In this document: in pieces, positions 58,926-64,000 of the stretch
Layout: each line of letters opens with the position of its first letter
Numbering within the stretch: position 1 is the first letter of the stretch
Origin: Vibrio sp. 99-8-1
GTDB taxonomy: Bacteria > Pseudomonadota > Gammaproteobacteria > Enterobacterales > Vibrionaceae
Assembly (NCBI RefSeq): GCF_013114595.1
Contig: NZ_VTXE01000018.1
Location: 35,079 to 99,078, forward strand
Reading direction: 5' to 3'
Length of the DNA stretch: 64,000 nucleotides
The notes under the pieces: generated by a model
Told to the model about the DNA's origin: nothing
Seen by the model: only the letters and a program-made list of their open reading frames with translations
The model's database searches: none
Position numbers and translations under genes: made by a program

Positions 58926-59976
58926 TAAATCCTATTATTACGCCTAGTTCGATAGCCACTTCTTCATGAATAAGGTACTTCAGATATTCCAGCTTATTGT
59001 ATTGAGCAAGTACCATTCGGTAACCTTCTTTTCTTTGTAGTGCGCTAAACAGGCTGCTATCTTCCGGCCAAGTTCTTAGAGCAATATCAAATTGATTCTT
59101 TATTCTGTCTGCTAATTGGACTTTGTTTTGATCTCTTAGTAGTGCATCCAGACCATTCCCGTTAGCAAAATAGAGGGTTTGCAGAGCTTGTAGATTGGCT
59201 TTTAAATTAGACAGTGACGTTTCTGAGCGCCACGACTCAGAAAAGTAAGGTCTTGGCTGACCGACATTGGCTAGGGGACGGCTAAGCTTTTTCATGCTGT
59301 ACTCAAGTTGATTTGAGATTAATGAAATATACTCAGACTGCCATTCTTTCTCTTGCAGAGATTTCCATGGGTTTGTAGCCCATGCTTCGGCGATAATATG
59401 TGCTTTGTTGTGCAGGTTCTCGGCAATCGCTACACCGGTCGAACAGGTGGCATTACTGGTTTTTAGTGATGAAATGTCGTCATACAGCAACCATTCTAGA
59501 GCACCTAGTCCTTGTACCGTCACGCTCTGTTTAGATAGCAGCTCGGCGCTCCAATTAGTCTCCGAATTTATTAGTACGGACATTTTACGACCTGTGGTGT
59601 TTTTCTTATCAGGCCAAAACTGCACGTTCCAGCTCTGTTCCAATGCCTTTTCTTGTCCGCGTTCTTGGCCTTGTAGTGCCATCCATGCCAGCATTGTGTT
59701 GTGCCATTGCTGTTTTATTGGTGCCTGTCCCTGAATCGTTTTTGGTGCCTGTCCTTTTGTATCGTTTGTATCGAGAGAACAAAAATCGCGGAATGCTTGT
59801 TCCAGTGAGGAGGTCTGTTGCAGAAAGTTCTGTGCGGACTGAAATTGAACCTCATAGACTGCTTGTGAAATACTCGTTGTCTGCTCCGGAATGCTATTTT
59901 GGCTACTAGGGGTGGATTGGCAACCACTTATCCCCAGTATCATGAGTACTGCACTTGTTAGTAGAGTCTTTTTCAT
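58906..59976 (-). CDS. Imelysin-family lipoprotein
   Basis: 356 residues with a lipobox (MILGISGC), so attached to a membrane. The imelysin fold is seen from LEQAFRDFCSL through GLGALEWLLYDDIS, a variant of the GxHxxE region with the His replaced, to FNATDGD at the end. Imelysins are helical-bundle proteins tied to iron uptake. It is the third gene of the cluster, 10 nt after the di-heme gene and overlapping the DUF1513 gene. Confidence 0.8.
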   Translation of the reverse strand: MKKTLLTSAVLMILGISGCQSTPSSQNSIPEQTTSISQAVYEVQFQSAQNFLQQTSSLEQAFRDFCSLDTNDTKGQAPKTIQGQAPIKQQWHNTMLAWMALQGQERGQEKALEQSWNVQFWPDKKNTTGRKMSVLINSETNWSAELLSKQSVTVQGLGALEWLLYDDISSLKTSNATCSTGVAIAENLHNKAHIIAEAWATNPWKSLQEKEWQSEYISLISNQLEYSMKKLSRPLANVGQPRPYFSESWRSETSLSNLKANLQALQTLYFANGNGLDALLRDQNKVQLADRIKNQFDIALRTWPEDSSLFSALQRKEGYRMVLAQYNKLEYLKYLIHEEVAIELGVIIGFNATDGD

Positions 59977-59986
59977 GCTCGCTTCC

Positions 59987-61369
59987 TTATAAAGAGTTTA
60001 GAAACGCAATCAGAGCATCACGATCTTTTTTGTCTAGCGCCAGAACATTCTGTTTCGCCGTTTCTGCTTCACCACCATGCCAAAGTACCGCTTCCATTAG
60101 GTTGCGTGCGCGACCGTCATGTAAGAAGTAAGTGTGGCCGTTGACTTCTTCTGTGTAGCCAATTCCCCATAATGGCGCGGTTCTCCACTCTGTCCCGTTC
60201 GCTAAGTACTCTGGTCGGTTATCAGCTAAACCTTCACCCATATCGTGTAACAACAGGTCGGTATACGGATGAATTAGCTGTTCAGAAAGAGCAGGTAGCT
60301 CCGGCCGTTTGGCTGTTTTTACGTTCGTCTTATGGCAGCTTTCGCAACCCGAAGAGGCAAACAGTTTTTGACCTAATTGAACTTGAGGATCTTTAACATT
60401 GCGGCGAATAGGGACTGCCAAGTGCTGGCTATAGAACTCCACAAAATCCAGTATGTTTTGGCTAACTTCAGGATGACCACCATTAGGCAGGTCGCTACAT
60501 ATACTTTGCTTAGTGGTGCAGTTTTCCTTGGAGAATAGATGGCTTGTTAGACCGATATCCCCGTTAAATGCTGCTGCGTTCTGTTGCATTAGGTTTGGTT
60601 GACCAGCTTTCCAGCCGAAGCGACCAATGGCGAAATCATTTTTTTCTACATCCCAGACTTTGTTTGCCTTGCCTGTAACGCCATCGCTACTGCTACGGCC
60701 TGCACTTTCCCACTCTAGCAGTGTGCTGTCAGGGATACTTTCCAGCAGGCCAAGGCCAATCATTGGAGGTGCTACACGAGCTGAAAGCTGAGTATCAGGA
60801 TGCATCTCGCCATAGCCTAGATTGATGATTTCTAGCTTAGGTTTTCTTAATGTTACCGTGGTGCCATCTTTGAATTGAACAGGCACATCGGTGTAAGTAA
60901 TTTTAATTTCGCCTTCTGGCGTTTGATCTTGCAGTGCAAAATCTTGCAATTGACCACCATAGGTTGGTTCTGGAATATTGCCATCCATAATGAAGGCTTT
61001 TTTCTGTTCTGGTGTCATGGCTGGAATACTTAAACGTACCAGCATAGATACTGCGTGAATATCATCTTCTTCCGGTGGGTGTCCGCGACCATCTTTGATA
61101 TGGCAGTTCTGGCAACCATTGGTATTGAATAGTGGCCCTAATCCATCACGTGCTTCTGTTGATGCTGGTGCCTGTACCCAAGGATTTCTGAAAAAACTGT
61201 TACCAACGCTAAAGTCTAGGCGCTTGCTTAGTGGCAGGTTCGCGGCGGGTAGTGAGTAAGCATTAGCACCCTGCTTTTTTACACTGGTTTTGCCGCCCGA
61301 CCTTATGTCGTAGGCCATAGCAGAGAAAGAAAGAATCGTGGCTAGCACGGGAATAAAGAATGTTTTCAT
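59987..61369 (-). CDS. Di-heme oxidoreductase family protein (periplasmic)
   Basis: 460 residues with a signal peptide (MKTFFIPVLATILSFSAMAYD). Two c-type heme motifs: CQNCH near residue 85 and CESCH near residue 350. The rest matches the DHOR/'thiol oxidoreductase' group (PF06537), which is neither a peroxidase nor a proven thiol enzyme. It lies between two imelysin genes; conserved linkage suggests electron transfer, possibly reducing Fe(III) for uptake. Confidence 0.88.
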   Translation of the reverse strand: MKTFFIPVLATILSFSAMAYDIRSGGKTSVKKQGANAYSLPAANLPLSKRLDFSVGNSFFRNPWVQAPASTEARDGLGPLFNTNGCQNCHIKDGRGHPPEEDDIHAVSMLVRLSIPAMTPEQKKAFIMDGNIPEPTYGGQLQDFALQDQTPEGEIKITYTDVPVQFKDGTTVTLRKPKLEIINLGYGEMHPDTQLSARVAPPMIGLGLLESIPDSTLLEWESAGRSSSDGVTGKANKVWDVEKNDFAIGRFGWKAGQPNLMQQNAAAFNGDIGLTSHLFSKENCTTKQSICSDLPNGGHPEVSQNILDFVEFYSQHLAVPIRRNVKDPQVQLGQKLFASSGCESCHKTNVKTAKRPELPALSEQLIHPYTDLLLHDMGEGLADNRPEYLANGTEWRTAPLWGIGYTEEVNGHTYFLHDGRARNLMEAVLWHGGEAETAKQNVLALDKKDRDALIAFLNSL

Positions 61370-61424
61370 GTTATTGCTCTATTAATACGTCTACTTCTAG
61401 TGTGATTACAACGAACTTAAACAG

Positions 61425-61447
61425 CAAAAGGGCTCCGAATGAGCCCT
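61425..61447 (-). terminator. Attenuating terminator between imelysin and di-heme genes
   Basis: On the minus strand AGGGCTC and GAGCCCT form a hairpin followed by TTTT. It would lower expression of the downstream three genes relative to the first imelysin gene. Confidence 0.7.
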
Positions 61448-61471
61448 CTGATTAATTATTGTTTTAGCTGA

Positions 61472-62734
61472 TTAAAATTCGTGGTCTGCAGTATCTGGAT
61501 TTAAGCTGTCGATACCAACGATAGCCGCTGCTTTTTCAATGGCACTCGTTTGTGCGACTAAGGCAAAAATAGACTCATTTACCAGAGCATTACCTTGAGT
61601 GTTTCCTGCGGCGATTAATTGGTCAAAGTGCTGATTGTCTTTCTCAGCAGAAGAGACAAGAGTCCCTACTTGGTTACGAGTCTTATCAAACTGCTTTTGG
61701 ATTTCTTTCGCTGCTTGTTTATCTTTTTGAGCAACAAGATCGGCGATACTAGGACCAGATAACAGCGTACCGTTTTCTCGCTTGTAAAGACCGGTGTAGA
61801 CATTGTAAATGCCTTGTTCGTTATAGTAGTGAGAGTTATGAGTGTTGTCTGAGAAACAGTCGTGCTCATCTTCTGTTGAGTTTGCTTCTAGCGCCACCTT
61901 CATACGCTCACCAGCAAGTTCACCAAGAGATAGTGAGCCCATACCAAATAACATCTTACGAAGACCGTTATCCGCCGAATCTGACAGTAGTTCTTGACGG
62001 TAGTTGTCTTTTACACTTTCAGACCACTGGTTTTCCATCCACTCAAGGTCTTGAACAAGAAGCTCTGCGGCAGCTTGAAGGTACTCACCACGACGATCAC
62101 AGTTGCCGTTTGTGCAGTCAGAGCCAACAACGAAGTCGGTGTAAGCACGTTGACCGGCACCTGCGCTAGTGGCGTTAAGGTCTTGACCCCACAGTAAGAA
62201 TTCAATCGCGTGATAACCAGAGGCTACATTGGCTTCTGAACCTCCAATTTCGTTAAGATCTGCAATCAATTCCGGAGTGATTTTTGATACGTCTAGTTGA
62301 GTGGCACCCACCGTTAGGCTTGTGTTTGCAATGATATTTGCCGCCGCACCTTCATTACCCAGTTCATACTGGTAATCTGAAGAAACGTAGTCGATTAGAC
62401 CTTCATCAAGAGGCCATGCGTTAAGCTGTCCTTCCCAATCATCAACGATGGCGTTACCAAAACGGAATACTTCAGACTGTTGATATGGTACGCGAGAATC
62501 AAACCAAGCTTGTTTTACTTCTTCAAACTTAGCCTTTGAAGGAGAAGCTAGAAATTGGTCGATCTTCATTTCTAGTGCTTTTGCAGTGGTTAACGAGTCA
62601 GCATAAACGGCGTGAGCAACGTCTGCGTAGTGTTCAACTACCTGTTGTTTAGTTACGTTAGCAGCGAGTGAACTGCCGCTGGCAATGAGTAGTGATGCAG
62701 TAATAGACTGGACTAGTACCTTTTTTGCATTCAT
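61472..62734 (-). CDS. Imelysin-family iron-regulated protein (IrpA-like)
   Basis: 420 residues from the ATG at 62734 (AAGGATG site 8 nt before; the ATG at 62743 overlaps that site). Signal peptide MNAKKVLVQSITASLLIASGSSLAA. The imelysin signature GxHxxE is intact: GYHAIEFLLWGQDLN (residues about 174-188). A Cys-containing loop (GSDCTNGNCDRRGEYL) follows. A Fur-like sequence lies upstream. It probably acts in the periplasm or on the outer membrane in iron acquisition. Confidence 0.9.
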   Translation of the reverse strand: MNAKKVLVQSITASLLIASGSSLAANVTKQQVVEHYADVAHAVYADSLTTAKALEMKIDQFLASPSKAKFEEVKQAWFDSRVPYQQSEVFRFGNAIVDDWEGQLNAWPLDEGLIDYVSSDYQYELGNEGAAANIIANTSLTVGATQLDVSKITPELIADLNEIGGSEANVASGYHAIEFLLWGQDLNATSAGAGQRAYTDFVVGSDCTNGNCDRRGEYLQAAAELLVQDLEWMENQWSESVKDNYRQELLSDSADNGLRKMLFGMGSLSLGELAGERMKVALEANSTEDEHDCFSDNTHNSHYYNEQGIYNVYTGLYKRENGTLLSGPSIADLVAQKDKQAAKEIQKQFDKTRNQVGTLVSSAEKDNQHFDQLIAAGNTQGNALVNESIFALVAQTSAIEKAAAIVGIDSLNPDTADHEF

Positions 62735-62776
62735 CTGAGGCATCCTTGTTGAGCATTAAATTTATTATTTGTAATT

Positions 62777-62797
62777 ACGAATTGTTATCATTAACAT
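62777..62797 (-). promoter_or_regulatory. Fur-box-like sequence upstream of the imelysin cluster
   Basis: On the minus strand AATGATAACAATTCG lies about 40-60 nt before the ATG at 62734 and fits GATAATGATAATCATTATC in part (AATGATAA half-site). Iron repression would suit the family. Confidence 0.5.
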
Positions 62798-63018
62798 TCG
62801 CAGCAACACGCATAATACAAACTTTATACGTTTTTGCAACTTTACTGATAAAAAATCTGTATTGATGGTGTGTTGAGTAGCTATTTCAAAACTAGTTATT
62901 TCAAAATCAGCCTCAGAGATAACCTCCTTACTTAAGCTTACGTTCACTTACACACAACGGAAGATTAACCACTTATAATTTGATTCAAGTAGTCGTGATG
63001 TTGGTGACGAATGGATAA

Positions 63019-63050
63019 GTGTGTGTCCTGCATGAATAGGTGTGTGTCCC
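63019..63050 (+). repeat. REP-like pair upstream of the lipoprotein gene
   Basis: GTGTGTGTCC (63019-63028) and GGTGTGTGTCCC (63039-63050) in direct orientation, the same words found near the RAYT gene 5-6 kb away. The spacing between word starts is 20 nt. Confidence 0.6.
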
Positions 63051-63108
63051 GTTATTCTTGTCTCGTTATTTCAGCTCTGTTATTCCTAATAAGTAGATGT
63101 TTTTATAA

Positions 63109-63759
63109 ATGAAAAATTTAAGTATTGTCAGCGTTATTGTTGCGCTGAGTGGTTGTCAAAGTATGTTTATTCCGCCTGTAACTTTGGATACGGATGGCAG
63201 TATTTCTACCATGACAGGTGTTATTGATGGGGCGACGGCGTCTCAATTGTCTGAGGAACTGGCTGATAATTTGTCAGTAAATACCTTGGTGTTAAAAGGG
63301 ATTCCGGGCTCAATCGATGATGAAAGTTCTTTAGCAGATGTTTATAAGGTCATTGATGATCACCAGTTGACTCTGATTGTGCCGGCCGAGGGGTATGTTG
63401 CGTCGGGCGGAACGGATATGTTGTTGATGAGCCGGAAGCGAGTGATCGAACCGGGAGCCTGTATCGGTGTGCATAGCTGGGCGATGGGTGAAGGAGGTGA
63501 GCTAGTTGAAGGTGGTCAGTTGCCACGCGATGCAAGCGAGCATCAAATGTATCTGGATTTCTATAAAAAAGCAGGCATTGATGCTGAGTTTTACTGGTTT
63601 ACTCTGGAAAAAGCAGATTCAGAAAATATGCACTGGATGTCTGCGGAAGAGATTAATCGCTTTCATCTAAGTACGGTTGATGTACTTGATTTACAAAATG
63701 AAAATGAGCAACAACGTACCGCTCGTTGTGAGAATCGTATCGATGAAATGGAAATCTAG
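63109..63759 (+). CDS. ClpP/crotonase-fold lipoprotein
   Basis: 216 residues with a lipobox (IVALSGC). The body has a ClpP-like order: VNTLVLKGIPGSIDDESSL, LIVPAEGYVASGGTDMLLMS with a Ser at the nucleophile-type position, then GACIGVHSWAMGEGGEL with His. This matches the COG3904 type of periplasmic ClpP-fold proteins. The Asp of a full triad was not located. It may act as an envelope protease; not proved. Confidence 0.7.
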   Translation: MKNLSIVSVIVALSGCQSMFIPPVTLDTDGSISTMTGVIDGATASQLSEELADNLSVNTLVLKGIPGSIDDESSLADVYKVIDDHQLTLIVPAEGYVASGGTDMLLMSRKRVIEPGACIGVHSWAMGEGGELVEGGQLPRDASEHQMYLDFYKKAGIDAEFYWFTLEKADSENMHWMSAEEINRFHLSTVDVLDLQNENEQQRTARCENRIDEMEI

Positions 63760-63863
63760 TTGGCGATGATCTAGCTGGTCATGAAATAGAATTTGCTCTG
63801 TTCGGTCTTGGTGAGGCGATATCCTTTGGCTCAAGAGCAAAAAGTAATCAACAGAGAGTAAAA

Positions 63864-63895
63864 CTAAAGGAGCCATCGTAATGATGGCTCCTTTA
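63864..63895. terminator. Strong bidirectional terminator
   Basis: A perfect 14-bp stem, CTAAAGGAGCCATC and GATGGCTCCTTTAG, with a 5-nt loop, about 105 bp after the lipoprotein stop. Confidence 0.85.
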
Positions 63896-63903
63896 GTTTG
63901 TTT

Positions 63904-64000
63904 TCAACCCTTAAACCACCTTCTAGGAAGGTGGTGATCGTCCATTAGGGCTTTGCCCGAAGGACGCTCATGTTCAATATATCCATGTTTGTAACCAGCA
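63904..64000 (-). CDS. C-terminal end of an unidentified gene, cut by the right edge
   Basis: The minus strand is open from the window edge to a TGA at 63904-63906, about 31 codons ending PRRWFKG. A 9-bp hairpin (ACCACCTTC/GAAGGTGGT, 63915-63935) lies in its last codons. Such a hairpin could belong to the end of an IS200/IS605-type element, but the fragment is too short to identify, and it may not be coding. Confidence 0.25.
   Translation of the reverse strand, partial: AGYKHGYIEHERPSGKALMDDHHLPRRWFKG

Noticed and set aside
62765..62947. Minus-strand frame of 60 codons upstream of the imelysin gene
   Set aside because: It overlaps the Fur-like promoter region and has no supporting features.
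1..64000. CRISPR array, tRNA or rRNA genes
   Set aside because: No regularly spaced repeats and no tRNA-like cloverleaf was recognised; the prophage uses a protein gene, not a tRNA, as its target.

Overview
The window is a gamma-proteobacterial chromosome segment, most likely Vibrio. Codon and gene style, the NspS/MbaA-type signalling pair, the imelysin/di-heme iron cluster and the RAYT transposase all fit Vibrio, but no rRNA or other species marker is present. About 53 kb (roughly 676-53906) is one complete-looking temperate podovirus prophage. Host genes flank it: a LysR regulator and the severed 5' end of a methyltransferase gene on the left; the methyltransferase body, an SDR/LysR pair, a RAYT transposase, a four-gene iron-related cluster and a lipoprotein on the right.

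Integration is at the start of the methyltransferase gene. Its original ribosome site and first seven codons are stranded at 672-695. The phage right end supplies a substitute start, so the gene is again complete at 53888-54463. GCGTCCAA repeats lie inside both ends, as expected for integrase arm sites.

Prophage layout: integrase (901-2088). Accessory island 1 (2.2-9.6 kb) holds two outer-membrane barrels, a TPR protein, small membrane proteins, an IS3 remnant, a lipoprotein, and a diguanylate cyclase translationally coupled to a polyamine-binding-protein-like partner. A leftward early operon (9.7-13.4 kb) encodes AlpA-like, NdpA, RHH, ParA and PadR proteins with palindromic repeats. The immunity region (13.5-14.8 kb) has an S24 repressor, a Cro-like gene and four copies of a 14-bp operator. 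A toxin-antitoxin cassette sits in a probable methyltransferase remnant. Replication and DNA-processing genes follow (15.9-19.6 kb). Accessory island 2 (19.7-22.1 kb) includes a GAF/HD-GYP phosphodiesterase. A Q-like late regulator precedes lysis genes, terminase and portal (22.4-29.3 kb). Accessory island 3 (29.4-33.2 kb) includes a VOC protein and a complete chemoreceptor. Then come a Tad2-like protein, scaffold, N4-gp56-type capsid, tail and internal virion genes, and a 2825-residue polyvalent protein (33.4-53.7 kb).

The most unusual theme is signalling. One prophage carries a c-di-GMP synthase with a periplasmic binding partner, a c-di-GMP hydrolase and a chemoreceptor with an amino-acid-type sensor signature, spread over three accessory islands. 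Other notable points are a 195-bp inverted duplication of the Q leader and start codon, which could make an anti-Q RNA; three dispersed tandem-terminator elements in the late region; and a plasmid-like partition module in an integrating phage.
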